Origin: Gemmatimonadota bacterium
GTDB taxonomy: Bacteria > Gemmatimonadota > Gemmatimonadetes > Longimicrobiales > Gaopeijiaceae
Direction of reading: 5' to 3'
NCBI GenBank assembly: GCA_029262115.1
Contig: JAJCZZ010000080.1
Location: 1 to 41,421, forward strand
DNA length: 41,421 nucleotides
Shown here: positions 26,228 through 34,761 of the stretch, one piece after another
Numbering within the stretch: position 1 is the first letter of the stretch
Layout of the letters: each line of letters starts with the position of its first letter
The notes under the pieces: generated by a model
Seen by the model: the letters and a program-made list of their open reading frames with translations, nothing else
What the model was told of the DNA's origin: nothing
The model's database searches: none
Made by a program: the position numbers and the translations under genes

Positions 26228-26280
26228 TCACGAATTGGGGTGGTTGAGCAAGTTTAGCGTCGTGTCACGAAATTCACGAA
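26228..26280. repeat. Three TCACGAA direct repeats upstream of the ATPase gene
   Basis: TCACGAA occurs at 26228-26234, 26265-26271 and 26274-26280, in the 116 bases between the ATPase start and the DUF6314-like stop. The last two are 9 bases apart and overlap a possible minus-strand promoter (TAAACT at 26255-26250). The arrangement resembles an operator. Confidence 0.4.
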
Positions 26281-26337
26281 CCACCAGGAGGCGCGACGCG
26301 CGACCAGATCCTGCGGGCCCAGATGCCCCTGGTTAGG

Positions 26338-26853
26338 TCAAAACGAGAAGTACCGCGACAACGAAATGCTTGCGATGAGGGACGCCGTAGACGTGTACTC
26401 CCTCACGGCCGTGTACCGCTTCCGCGCTCCCCGAACCGTCCACTCGAGCACGAGCCGACTCGGCCCCACGGTCAGCCGGGCCGTGTAGCTGTCCGCGCCG
26501 CATTCGTGCGGCATGCGCGACTCGAAGTGGTCGCCCTTGGGTACGAGGGCCACCAGTGGGACGGGGCTGCTCGCGCTGTGGCGAAGATGCTCGACGTTCA
26601 GCGCCCGGCCGTCGCGATCCAGACTCCACCTCAACACGTCCGAGTACCGCACACCACCCGCCGGCCCCGCGTCGGTCCACGCTCCCGTCTCGTGAAAGAC
26701 GAAGGCGCCCGATAGCTCAGCGACGACCTCGACCGAGCCCCGAGCGCGCATGATGACCGGCGGCTCCGACGACTCGTCATGGATTTCCACGCTCGAGGCA
26801 CGGACCCGAGCGAGCGCTTCCCAGACGGCCTCCAAGGAGGCCTCGCCGATCAT
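26338..26853 (-). CDS. DUF6314-like protein
   Basis: A 171-residue soluble protein. From about residue 34 (ARGSVEVVAELSGAFVFHETGAW) to the end it reads as a beta-rich barrel, with HECGADSYTARLTVGPSRLVLEWTVRGARKRYTAVREYTS near the C-terminus, which resembles the DUF6314 pattern (CG-x-D-x-Y then W-x-V-x-G-x-RK-x-Y). The ATG at 26853 overlaps the rsmD stop by 4 nt (ATGA), so the two are co-translated; a much longer in-frame extension lies inside rsmD and is not coding. Function unknown. Confidence 0.65.
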   Translation of the reverse strand: MIGEASLEAVWEALARVRASSVEIHDESSEPPVIMRARGSVEVVAELSGAFVFHETGAWTDAGPAGGVRYSDVLRWSLDRDGRALNVEHLRHSASSPVPLVALVPKGDHFESRMPHECGADSYTARLTVGPSRLVLEWTVRGARKRYTAVREYTSTASLIASISLSRYFSF

Positions 26854-27464
26854 TCCGAGCGCGCTCCTCTTCGGCGGCGCCCCCGGCTCCGGCGCTTGCC
26901 CGGCAGCCCGTAGATCGTCACCGCCGTCTCGTCGAACGTGAAGGTGCGCCCGCCATCGGGCAGCTCGTGATCCGGGGCGTGCTCGACGCCCAGAAGCTTG
27001 GAGAAATGGCTGACCTGCCACGCGGCGACCACGCGGTCCAGCTTCCCGGACCCGTACGGAGCATCCGCGAAGGCGACGTCGTAGGTGCCTCTCTCCAGAG
27101 CCTCCGAGAAGGGGATCGCGTCTCGCTTGAAGACCCGCACCGTCGGTTTCTTGCCGGGGCGCCGGGGGGCGCCGGGACGCCATCCCCGGTGCGGTCCGGC
27201 CAGGCGGAACGCGGCCACGTTCGCCTTGAGCGCATGGAGCGCAGCGGGGCCGTTCTCCACGAAGTCCGCATGGACGGCGCCGCGCGACAGGGCCTCCAGC
27301 CCGAGGGCGCCGGAGCCGGCGAACAGGTCGAGGACGACCGCTCCGGCAAGACGCTCCCCGAGGAAGTCCATCCACCCCACACGGACGGCCTCCGCCGTCG
27401 GTCGGACCTGCCGCCCTGGTGAGACGAGATCTCTACCGCTCCAGACACCTCCGACGATTCGCAT
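26850..27464 (-). CDS. rsmD: RsmD-like 16S rRNA (guanine-N2) methyltransferase
   Basis: A 204-residue class I methyltransferase. The start MRIVGGVWSGRDLVSP then RPTAEAVR, and the SAM-binding VLDLFAGSGALGLEALSRGA (residues 43-62), are typical of RsmD, which methylates G966 of 16S rRNA during 30S assembly. The catalytic loop, usually DPPY or DPPF, reads ADAPYG here, with Ala in place of the first Pro. The C-terminal tail is Arg-rich (GKRRSRGRRRRGARSE). It begins 15 bases after the ADOP permease stop and overlaps the DUF6314-like gene. Confidence 0.85.
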   Translation of the reverse strand: MRIVGGVWSGRDLVSPGRQVRPTAEAVRVGWMDFLGERLAGAVVLDLFAGSGALGLEALSRGAVHADFVENGPAALHALKANVAAFRLAGPHRGWRPGAPRRPGKKPTVRVFKRDAIPFSEALERGTYDVAFADAPYGSGKLDRVVAAWQVSHFSKLLGVEHAPDHELPDGGRTFTFDETAVTIYGLPGKRRSRGRRRRGARSE

Positions 27465-27479
27465 CCGTGAAGTTCGCCA

Positions 27480-30122
27480 TCAGGCCTCGCTTCGCAACGC
27501 CTCCACCGGATCCACACGGGTGGCCCTGCGGGCCGGGACGAAGACGGCAAGGACGCCCGCACCCAGTAGGAGGAGTGGGACCGCCACGAAGGTCACCGGG
27601 TCCGTGGCGGAGACGCCGTACAACAGTCCTTCAAGCGTTCGTGCCGCCGGGATCGCCAACGCGACTCCGATGGCCGCGCCCGGCAGCGAGAGGCGAAGGC
27701 CGTCCGCCAGGACCTGCCCCCGGATACGCTCGGGGGGGGCGCCGAGCGCTACCCGCACGCCGATCTCCTTCGTGCGCTCCTTGACCGAGTAGGAGACGAC
27801 GCCGTAGACGCCGATGCAGCCGAGAAGGAGGGTGGATACGGCGAACATTCCCAGCAGCCATGTGGTCCAACGTGCGCGCGCCAGCGATTCCGCAATCAGG
27901 TCGTCCATTGCCGCCACCGAGCTGATCGGCACCCTGGGATCCAGCTCCCTGATGGTCGCGCGGAGAGGGGCGGCCAGCGCCATGTCGGCTCGGGAGGCCC
28001 GCACGACGACGGTGGCATCCGGGCCCGGCGTCTGCTGCATGGGAACGTACAGCGTGGGCTCCCTGGCGGTGGACAGGTCGCGGCCGGCGATACCCGTTAC
28101 GACCCCCACGACTTCGACCCACTCGGCTCCCCTCCACGGCCACCGGATCCGGCGGCCCACCGGGTCCTCACCGGGCCAGAACCGGTCGGCCGCGGTCTGG
28201 TCCACGACGGCCACGAGCGGTGAGTCGGGACCGTCTGCAGAGGTGATCGAGCGACCAGCGGTGACCCTGAGCCCCAGCGTCTCGGTGAAACCGGGAAGCA
28301 CTCTGTATCGCTCCAGTACCGGCAACGAGTTCGGGTCCTCGGTCACTCCATCGATGAAGGTGGCCATCGCTTCCCAGCCATCTCCAAAAGGAACGCGATT
28401 CGCAACCGACGCGGAAGCCACACCCGGGACGCTCTCGATACGTTCGATGACGCGCTCGAGGAATGCGATGCGTGAAGGGCCGTCGTCGTATCCGCTCCCG
28501 ACCAGCGTCAATCGAGCGGTGGTGAGGCCGGTACTCTGGAAGCCGGGGTCGACCGAGTTGAGTTGTCCAAGGCTCCGGACGAGGAGGCCCGCACCGACCA
28601 CCAGCACGACCGCGACGGCCATCTGGGCCACGACCATGGCCGACGTGATCCGGCGACGCGCCGACGACACGCTCCCGCCGCGCCCTCCTTCGCGAAGAAC
28701 CAGACCGGGGTCCGCCCTGGAGCTCTTGAACGCCGGCAGAAAGCCAGCGAGCGTCCCGGCCACAACGGCCAGACCGACGCCCACCGCAACCACCCGCAGG
28801 TCCAGGGTGATGGCCCCTGTCCTGGGGATCTCTGGAGGCATGAACCGCACCAGGACGGACAGACCCCACTGCGCGATGACCAGCGCGGCGACGCAGCCGG
28901 TCAGGGCCAGGAGCATCGACTCGATCATGTGCTCCCTGATGATCCGTCGGCGCGAAGCACCCAAGGCGGTCCTCACAGCCACGTCCCGCCCCCGACCCAG
29001 ACCGCGAGTCAGAAGGAGATTCGCGACATTGGCGCAAGCGACCAGAAGGACAAGGCCGACCGCACCGAGCAACACGAGAAGAGTGCCGCGAACATCGCCA
29101 ACCAATTTGTCCTGAAGGCGCACAACGGGACTTTGCGCGCGGTAGCCTTCGTTGGGCGTCCAGAAAGGATTCTCGAGACGGCTGCGTTCGGCTGTACGCA
29201 GCAGGTCGACCCTGACCTGCTCGGGGTCGGCGTCGGGGGCCATCCGGCCGATGACCTGATAGCCTCCGCGTCCCCACATCAGTTGCAGGTCGGAGGGGTC
29301 GTCCACCATCGGGAGATAGACGTCGAGGCCCACGGACGGGAAGGCAAAGCCCGCCGGCAGGACTCCGACCATGCGGAGCGCCCGACCATCGACCACGATC
29401 GACTGGCCGATCATGGAGGGATCTCCTCCGAAGCGGTCCATCCAGAATCCGTGTGATATGAGCGCGACATCGTCGGAGCCGCGCGAAACGTCCTCAGGCG
29501 TGAAGCCACGTCCCACCGCCGTCTCTACGCCGAGAACCGGGAGGAGGTGCGCGTCAATCAGGGCACCGCTCACCCGGACACCACCGTCGGTGAGCGTGAG
29601 GTTGAAGCCCTCGGTCTCGAGGTAGCCGGCCACCCGGTCCAGCGTCCGCGTGTCCTCTCGAATCATCTCGACTTCCGCTCGCTGCGCTCCCTCCCACACG
29701 GAGACGAGCCGGTCGGCGTCGGCGTACGGAAGCGGTCGCAGGACCACATGGTCCACCACGCTGAAGATGACGGTGTTGGCGCCGATTCCCAGTGTCAGAG
29801 TAGCCACCGCCATGACGGTGAAGCCCGGCTCCCTCACGAGTGAGCGCACGGCCCTACGGATATCCCTGCCCAGATCGCCCATCCCACCCTCCCATTTGAT
29901 TGAGCGCGCAAGCGTTCGGCCGAGCGAAGCCAGCGGCACCAGTGTGACGAATGCGAGCACTTCGCGGCGGTACCAGCGGTCTGCCGCGCGTCGACCGGAA
30001 CTGGCGCGGCGGTGTCGGTAGAGGCGGTCCAACTCGTCCGCCATATCGCTGCGCACGCCGTCTCGCAACGCGAAGTCCAGAAACCTCCGCCACCGGGCGG
30101 GCGGAATCGGGCTGTCGCTCAC
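27480..30122 (-). CDS. ADOP-type ABC transporter permease (FtsX/MacB-like)
   Basis: An 880-residue permease with the layout of acidobacterial duplicated orphan permeases: a short cytoplasmic N-terminal segment (PPARWRRFLDFALRDGVRSDMADELDRLYR), then two MacB-type periplasmic domains each followed by FtsX-type helices. FTVMAVATLTLGIGANTVIFSVVDHVVLRPLPY at about residues 100-132 is the family hallmark; the second FtsX domain ends with VKERTKEIGVRVALGAPPERIRGQVL. No ATP-binding partner is adjacent. It overlaps the PadR-family regulator gene upstream by 4 nt, the usual pairing. Substrate unknown. Confidence 0.9.
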   Translation of the reverse strand: MSDSPIPPARWRRFLDFALRDGVRSDMADELDRLYRHRRASSGRRAADRWYRREVLAFVTLVPLASLGRTLARSIKWEGGMGDLGRDIRRAVRSLVREPGFTVMAVATLTLGIGANTVIFSVVDHVVLRPLPYADADRLVSVWEGAQRAEVEMIREDTRTLDRVAGYLETEGFNLTLTDGGVRVSGALIDAHLLPVLGVETAVGRGFTPEDVSRGSDDVALISHGFWMDRFGGDPSMIGQSIVVDGRALRMVGVLPAGFAFPSVGLDVYLPMVDDPSDLQLMWGRGGYQVIGRMAPDADPEQVRVDLLRTAERSRLENPFWTPNEGYRAQSPVVRLQDKLVGDVRGTLLVLLGAVGLVLLVACANVANLLLTRGLGRGRDVAVRTALGASRRRIIREHMIESMLLALTGCVAALVIAQWGLSVLVRFMPPEIPRTGAITLDLRVVAVGVGLAVVAGTLAGFLPAFKSSRADPGLVLREGGRGGSVSSARRRITSAMVVAQMAVAVVLVVGAGLLVRSLGQLNSVDPGFQSTGLTTARLTLVGSGYDDGPSRIAFLERVIERIESVPGVASASVANRVPFGDGWEAMATFIDGVTEDPNSLPVLERYRVLPGFTETLGLRVTAGRSITSADGPDSPLVAVVDQTAADRFWPGEDPVGRRIRWPWRGAEWVEVVGVVTGIAGRDLSTAREPTLYVPMQQTPGPDATVVVRASRADMALAAPLRATIRELDPRVPISSVAAMDDLIAESLARARWTTWLLGMFAVSTLLLGCIGVYGVVSYSVKERTKEIGVRVALGAPPERIRGQVLADGLRLSLPGAAIGVALAIPAARTLEGLLYGVSATDPVTFVAVPLLLLGAGVLAVFVPARRATRVDPVEALRSEA

Positions 30123-30445
30123 GCGCCCCCCACCGTTCCCTCGAGGCCGTCGATCAGACGCATGTACATCTCGTGCTCCTGACGCGCCTTGGCGCGCCCC
30201 GCCGATGTCACCATGAAGTGACGCCGGTCCCTGCCGCCCTCGGCGCCAGGCGAACGCATGGCGGAGGCCACGAACCCCTTCTCTTCCAACCTGCGCAGCG
30301 CGATGTAAACCGAAGCCGACTTCACTGGCCGACCTGTGCGCTCCTCCAACTCCACCACGATCGGCGCGCTGTACGCGTCCTCGCCGAGGCGAAGAAGCGC
30401 CAGGAGCACGCGGTGCTCGAATTCGCCCAACGCATCTCTGCCCAT
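30119..30445 (-). CDS. PadR-family transcriptional regulator
   Basis: A 108-residue winged-helix protein: LGEFEHRVLLALLRLGEDAYSAPIVVELEERTGRPVKSASVYIALRRLEEKGFVAS, with the wing and dimerisation helix following (GGRDRRHFMVTSAGRAKARQ). PadR proteins are ligand-responsive repressors. ATG 30445 is preceded by GGAGG about five bases upstream, a strong ribosome site. It overlaps the ADOP permease gene by 4 nt and probably controls itself and the permease through the dyad at 30492-30512. Confidence 0.9.
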   Translation of the reverse strand: MGRDALGEFEHRVLLALLRLGEDAYSAPIVVELEERTGRPVKSASVYIALRRLEEKGFVASAMRSPGAEGGRDRRHFMVTSAGRAKARQEHEMYMRLIDGLEGTVGGA

Positions 30446-30491
30446 CTCGCCTCCGGAAGACCGTACCGATACAGACAATCTTAGAACCTGA

Positions 30492-30512
30492 GATCCTAAC
30501 ATTATTAGGATC
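30492..30512. promoter_or_regulatory. Probable PadR operator
   Basis: GATCCTAA and TTAGGATC form a perfect 8-bp inverted repeat around CATTA, 47 bases upstream of padR and inside the only AT-rich stretch there. A related half-site TTAGAACC (30481-30488) lies next to it. Position and symmetry suit an autoregulatory site; a TAATAAT in the dyad may be part of the promoter. Confidence 0.5.
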
Positions 30513-30581
30513 ACCACTCCAAGAGACAGGGCGATGCGCGGGAGGGTTGCGTGCGCGGGGCGATGCACCGGCTGGAGCGAC

Positions 30582-30610
30582 TCACTGGGTGACGTTATTC
30601 ACCTGGGTGA
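30582..30610. repeat. Two near-palindromes TCACTGGGTGA / TCACCTGGGTGA
   Basis: TCACTGGGTGA at 30582-30592 and TCACCTGGGTGA at 30599-30610 are almost self-complementary and start 17 bases apart. They lie in the 264-base gap between padR and ada, upstream of padR. A looser copy of the half-site (GTGAGGTGA) follows near 30640-30650. They could be operators or part of a terminator for ada's upstream neighbour; no factor can be named. Confidence 0.35.
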
Positions 30611-30709
30611 GCCCCGTGCGCGGGACGTGAGTTGCCCGAGTGAGGTGATTCGCCAACGGACGGCCGCCGATCCGAGCCGAATCAGTGGCAGGGACGCCTG
30701 CCGAGCCGG

Positions 30710-31759
30710 CTAGCCCCGCTCGAGCTCCAGCAGCCTCCGCTTCCGCCACACGCCGCCTCCGTATCCGGAAAGCCCGCCGTCCGCCGCAATCACCCGGTGG
30801 CAGGGGATGACGATGGCCAGGCGGTTGGTACCGTTGGCGCGGGCGACCGCGCGGACCGCCGTCGGACGCCCCACACGCTCGGCGATGTCGGAGTAACTCC
30901 GCGTCTCGCCTGAGGGGATCTCGCGGAGCGCGTCCCACACCTCCTCCTGAAACGGCGTTCCCGGGGCATGGACGGGCAGATCGAATTCGGAGCGTGTGCC
31001 TTCGAAGTACTCGTCCAACTGTGCCCGTGTCCGCTCCAGTATCTCGCCCCCACCCGGCACGAACACGCTCCCGGTCCGCCGTGCGAGAGTTCGAAACTGC
31101 GTGCTCAGCATGCGGCGGTCAGCGAACTCCAGCAGAAGGAGGTTCTCCGCATCCGCAGCCGCGACCATGAGGCCCAGGGGAGTCGAAAGACGCGTTACCG
31201 ACACAACCGGCGCGTCTGCCGCGGCCGTTGGCGACGCCCCCGCCAGCTTGCGGAACGCCTCCTGGAAGCCGCTGAGCGAATCATATCCGCTGTCGAACGC
31301 GGCGCGGGTGACGGGATCGCCCTCCCGTATCCGCCCCATCGCTGATGCGAGCCGTCGTGCCCGACTGTAGGCGTGGAACGTCATGCCGTGGTGTTGCTTG
31401 AACCACCGACGGACGCGTGTGGGCTCGAGGCCGAGCCGACGGAGATCCCGGTCGGTCCACCGGCGGGAAGCATCCGACTCAACTTCCTCGATGAGCGGGC
31501 GAACCCAGTCAGGCGCCTCGCCTACCGGCTCCATGGGACGGCACCGCAGGCAGGCCCGATACCCGGCCAGAAGCGCCGCATGTGCGGACGGGAAGAACTC
31601 GACGTTCTCCGGCTTCGGCTTGCGAGCGGTACATGTCGTCCTGCAAAAGATGCCGGTCGTCACGACCCCCGTCAGGAATACGCCCTCGTAGCTGGGATCG
31701 CGCGCGAGAAAGGCGTCCAGCATTTCGGCCCGTTCGGGCAACTCCAGTTGAATTTCCAT
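30710..31759 (-). CDS. ada: Bifunctional methylated-DNA repair protein/AraC-type regulator Ada
   Basis: A 349-residue full-length Ada. The N-terminal zinc domain has Cys39, Cys43, Cys70 and Cys73 (GIFCRTTC and ACLRCRP), matching the ligands where the first accepts a methyl group from phosphotriesters. An AraC-type HTH follows (residues 95-180), then the O6-methylguanine methyltransferase domain with Cys320 in PCHRVIAADGGLSGYGGG. Methylated Ada normally activates its own gene and other repair genes. ATG 31759 is chosen because the family N-terminus begins there; its ribosome site is weak. Single gene, not overlapping its neighbours. Confidence 0.94.
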   Translation of the reverse strand: MEIQLELPERAEMLDAFLARDPSYEGVFLTGVVTTGIFCRTTCTARKPKPENVEFFPSAHAALLAGYRACLRCRPMEPVGEAPDWVRPLIEEVESDASRRWTDRDLRRLGLEPTRVRRWFKQHHGMTFHAYSRARRLASAMGRIREGDPVTRAAFDSGYDSLSGFQEAFRKLAGASPTAAADAPVVSVTRLSTPLGLMVAAADAENLLLLEFADRRMLSTQFRTLARRTGSVFVPGGGEILERTRAQLDEYFEGTRSEFDLPVHAPGTPFQEEVWDALREIPSGETRSYSDIAERVGRPTAVRAVARANGTNRLAIVIPCHRVIAADGGLSGYGGGVWRKRRLLELERG

Positions 31760-31936
31760 GTCAGAAAGGTCGAAAAAGCGTCCGTGGACGGCTACCGGAA
31801 AATCGACACGGAATTGGCGGGATGTGCCCGGAGGAACGTGGGCACGATTTACACCACCGCCACCCCACCCCCCGGGCTGGACCAATCAAGGCGCCTCCAC
31901 GGGAAGACACCATAGCCGTGCGAGTCACCGAGCCGG

Positions 31937-33592
31937 CTACCCCCACCTCACGGACCGTCCCCCGAGCCGCCCGGTATGCTCTCCGTCCCTGATGGTTACC
32001 ACGCCGTTCACGACCACCGTGGAGATCCCCACCGGATACTGATGGGGCGCCGTGAACGTGGCGCGATCTCCGACCGAGCCGGGGTCGAACACAACCAGGT
32101 CGGCCATCATCCCGACGGCGATGGTACCACGATCATGGATCCCAACCCGCCGGGCCGGTTTCTCCGTCACCTTGTGGATGGCGTCCCGCAGGGTGAGCGC
32201 ACCCAATTCGCGGACGTAGCGGCCGAGGAGCCGCGGGAAGGAGCCGTAGCCACGCGGATGGGGAGAGCTTCCGCTCAGCGGGCCGTACGGCGCATACGCC
32301 CCACCGTCTGAGCACATCATCGCCAACGGATGCGCAAGCAGCTTCGCTACGTTCTCCTCGTCCATCCCGTGGCCGATCATGCCCACGCCGCCGTCGTTGG
32401 ACTCCAGAAGCGTGAGCGTCAGCTCGTACGGGTCCACACCGCGCTCGGTGGCCAGATCGCCCATCAACTTCCCTTGAGCCCACGCCTCCTTCGCGCTGGC
32501 GACCTGCACCCGGTTCCAGTCGCCGAGGAGGGCGACCTTGTCTCGCGCGGCCGCCTCCAGCGACTCCGCCGTTCCCGGTGCCCGAAGCCTGGCCAGGAAC
32601 GCTCGAGTACCCCCCGCACGCATCTCCGTGGGAAAGAGGTTCGTGAGGCCGGTCTGGTAGGCGGTATAGGGATAGACATCGAACATCACGTCAATGCCTG
32701 CCGTCCTCGACTCCTCCAGAAGGCCCAGGACCGCGTCCGCCTTCCAGTAGTTCCGCAGGCCCTGCTGCTTCAAGTGGGAGATCTGGACGGGCACGCCCCC
32801 CAGACGTCCGACCATCACCGTCTCCTCGATGGCGGCCAGGAGTCGATCGTCTTCGTTTCTCATGTGGGACGCGTAGGGGAGGCCCTGCGCCGCCATCACG
32901 GAGGCCAGTTCCGCCAACTCGTTCGTCGACGCGAAGCCGCTCGGCGTGTACTCCAGTCCGGACGAGAGGCCAACGCACCCCCGCGCAACGTAGTCGCTCA
33001 GGAGCTCCTTCATACGAGTCAGTTCGGCATCGGTCGCAGGCCTGTTCTCGTTTCCGATCACGTACCCACGAAGCGCGCCGTTGCCCACCATGGAGGCGAC
33101 GTTCACCGCAGGGCGTTCTCGATCGATCCGATCGAGGAATCCAGGGGGATCCCTGAAGTCGATATCGACGTCGTACCGGTCGCGATACCGCTCGCGTGTG
33201 GCCCGGAACGCATCCTCCGACCACGGCCCGATCGAGCCACCGTCCTGCCCGACCACTTCGGTGGTCACGCCCTGACGAATACGGCTCTCCGCCCGGTTCT
33301 CCACCAGCAGGGACAGATCGGCGTGCGAGTGGATATCGACGAAGCCCGGAGACAGCGCCTGACCGCGCCCGTCGATCTCCTCGCCGCCGCGCGGGAGGTT
33401 GGCGCCCACGGCCGAGATTCGGTCCCCGGTCACCGCCACATCGACCACGCGACCCGGTGCACCGGTCCCATCGAACACCGTTGCTCCTCGGAACACGTAG
33501 TCGGCCCGCCGGCTCCCGTACACGAAGTCGGGGGGGAGCATCGCGCCGGCGGCGAGTGCGGAGGACGAACGAAGGAAGGTTCGGCGGCGCAT
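31937..33592 (-). CDS. Tat-exported D-aminoacylase/N-acyl-D-amino-acid deacylase-like amidohydrolase
   Basis: A 551-residue amidohydrolase. The N-terminus is a Tat signal (RRRTFLRSSSALAAGAML). H88SH90ADLS provides metal ligands; VQISHLKQQG, HMRNEDDRLLAAIEE and CSDGGAYAPYG fit the D-aminoacylase group of the amidohydrolase superfamily. These remove the acyl group from N-acyl-D-amino acids, releasing free D-amino acids, for instance from peptidoglycan turnover. It would act in the periplasm. Single gene, 177 bases before ada. Confidence 0.88.
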   Translation of the reverse strand: MRRRTFLRSSSALAAGAMLPPDFVYGSRRADYVFRGATVFDGTGAPGRVVDVAVTGDRISAVGANLPRGGEEIDGRGQALSPGFVDIHSHADLSLLVENRAESRIRQGVTTEVVGQDGGSIGPWSEDAFRATRERYRDRYDVDIDFRDPPGFLDRIDRERPAVNVASMVGNGALRGYVIGNENRPATDAELTRMKELLSDYVARGCVGLSSGLEYTPSGFASTNELAELASVMAAQGLPYASHMRNEDDRLLAAIEETVMVGRLGGVPVQISHLKQQGLRNYWKADAVLGLLEESRTAGIDVMFDVYPYTAYQTGLTNLFPTEMRAGGTRAFLARLRAPGTAESLEAAARDKVALLGDWNRVQVASAKEAWAQGKLMGDLATERGVDPYELTLTLLESNDGGVGMIGHGMDEENVAKLLAHPLAMMCSDGGAYAPYGPLSGSSPHPRGYGSFPRLLGRYVRELGALTLRDAIHKVTEKPARRVGIHDRGTIAVGMMADLVVFDPGSVGDRATFTAPHQYPVGISTVVVNGVVTIRDGEHTGRLGGRSVRWG

Positions 33593-33628
33593 CAGCTTGG
33601 TCCTGCGGAAGGTGATCGGTCAGACAGG

Positions 33629-33910
33629 TTAGGTCGTAGCGCTTGGGTCGTCGAGCGAAACGCGAACACGGTTGACGCCCGATCGGTCGTCGACCACGGC
33701 CGAACGAACGGGTACACGGGCGTTTAGCACTCGAGAACTCTGTTGAAGATCGCCGCATCGGAAGGTCGGGACAGCATGCGGCCACCGCCGTTGCCAGAAG
33801 CTCAGATCGAGCACCGTTTCCAGCTTCCGAAGCTTGTGGCCGGTAGGAACCAGACTCTCCACATCCACCATCTGGAAAAACGACGGAGTCGACGAATCGG
33901 GACCCAACAC
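33629..33910 (-). pseudogene. Fragment of an IS1182-like transposase N-terminus
   Basis: The first 45 residues of this frame (MLGPDSSTPSFF then VDVESLVPTGHKLRKLETVLDLSF) look like the N-terminus of IS1182/IS5-group transposases, whose pattern is LF...V-x-VP-x-H-LRK-x-D-x-VLDLSF. After that the sequence no longer fits, and no DDE domain follows, so it is a decayed remnant. It lies in the 425-base gap 33593-34017 between the amidohydrolase and the ABC permease, which otherwise shows nothing recognisable. No terminal repeats were identified. Confidence 0.5.
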
Positions 33911-34017
33911 CGGTGAAACGACCCCGGCTAGCTAGAAAGCGGTGTGGATCCTCACCCCAACCTACCCTCTAGCCCTTCATTGGGTGGCCCAAATGCCCAG
34001 CGTCTTTCACCATACTT

Positions 34018-34761
34018 CTAGTCCAAGGGTAGCCTGCCTCTCCGAAAACGCTTCACTGCCACGACCTGAAGGCAGACGGCGAGAAGCGTTGCGAGGCTCA
34101 GGGCCAAGAGGATCAATCGGTCCAGGTCCGACGAGGTAGCGACAGCCATCAGCTCGGCTCGAATCCACTCGGGAGCGGCCATCACCACCAGGAAGGGGAT
34201 CAAGATCACTCCGACTATGGCGAACCCGAGCATCTGCTGCGCCCGGCGGACCGTAGAGGAGTTCAGCGAGACGATCGTACCGGCGCCGGCCACCAGGAGA
34301 GGGAGGAGCCCGATGAGTGCTACGGTGGCCCAGAATAGCGAACCGGGCGGCAGGATCAGGGACCCGGCCTCCGCGTGCTTCAGATTGACCGTGGCAAGGC
34401 CGAGGGCCAAGAGCACGAGACCCGCAACGAAGGCGGGTATGACGGCGGCCATGATCTTACCCGCTACGATCCCTCGATCCGACAGCCGCGATGCGAGCAG
34501 CGTCTCGAGCGTGTGCCGTTCGCGCTCTCCTGCGAACGAATCCACGATCGGTTGAATGGCGATCGACGCCGCCAGCAGGGGGTAGTTCACGAGTGCCACC
34601 GGCGACTCCACCCACGCGGGTCCCGCGAAGAACGCGCCAAAGGTGCTCAAGCCGACGAACAGCGCCCCCACCATCCAGAGCCCGAACCGGGAATCCCCTC
34701 CGAGTTGGTCGGCAAGCGCCTTCCACTCCTTCGAGAAGACGATCAATGCATCACGCCACAT
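34018..34761 (-). CDS. ABC-2 type transporter permease
   Basis: A 247-residue membrane protein with six hydrophobic helices (about residues 30-50, 60-75, 108-130, 145-165, 180-200 and 215-235). GERERHTLETLLASRLSDRGIVAGKIMAA is typical of ABC-2 permeases of the NosY/Nat type. Its start overlaps the ATPase gene by 11 nt. With the ATPase and the secreted hydrolase upstream it forms a three-gene operon. Confidence 0.87.
   Translation of the reverse strand: MWRDALIVFSKEWKALADQLGGDSRFGLWMVGALFVGLSTFGAFFAGPAWVESPVALVNYPLLAASIAIQPIVDSFAGERERHTLETLLASRLSDRGIVAGKIMAAVIPAFVAGLVLLALGLATVNLKHAEAGSLILPPGSLFWATVALIGLLPLLVAGAGTIVSLNSSTVRRAQQMLGFAIVGVILIPFLVVMAAPEWIRAELMAVATSSDLDRLILLALSLATLLAVCLQVVAVKRFRRGRLPLD

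Noticed and set aside
32330-33727. A 465-codon plus-strand frame over the amidohydrolase
   Set aside because: Antisense to an intact Tat-exported amidohydrolase with its metal ligands; low-complexity His/Arg sequence.
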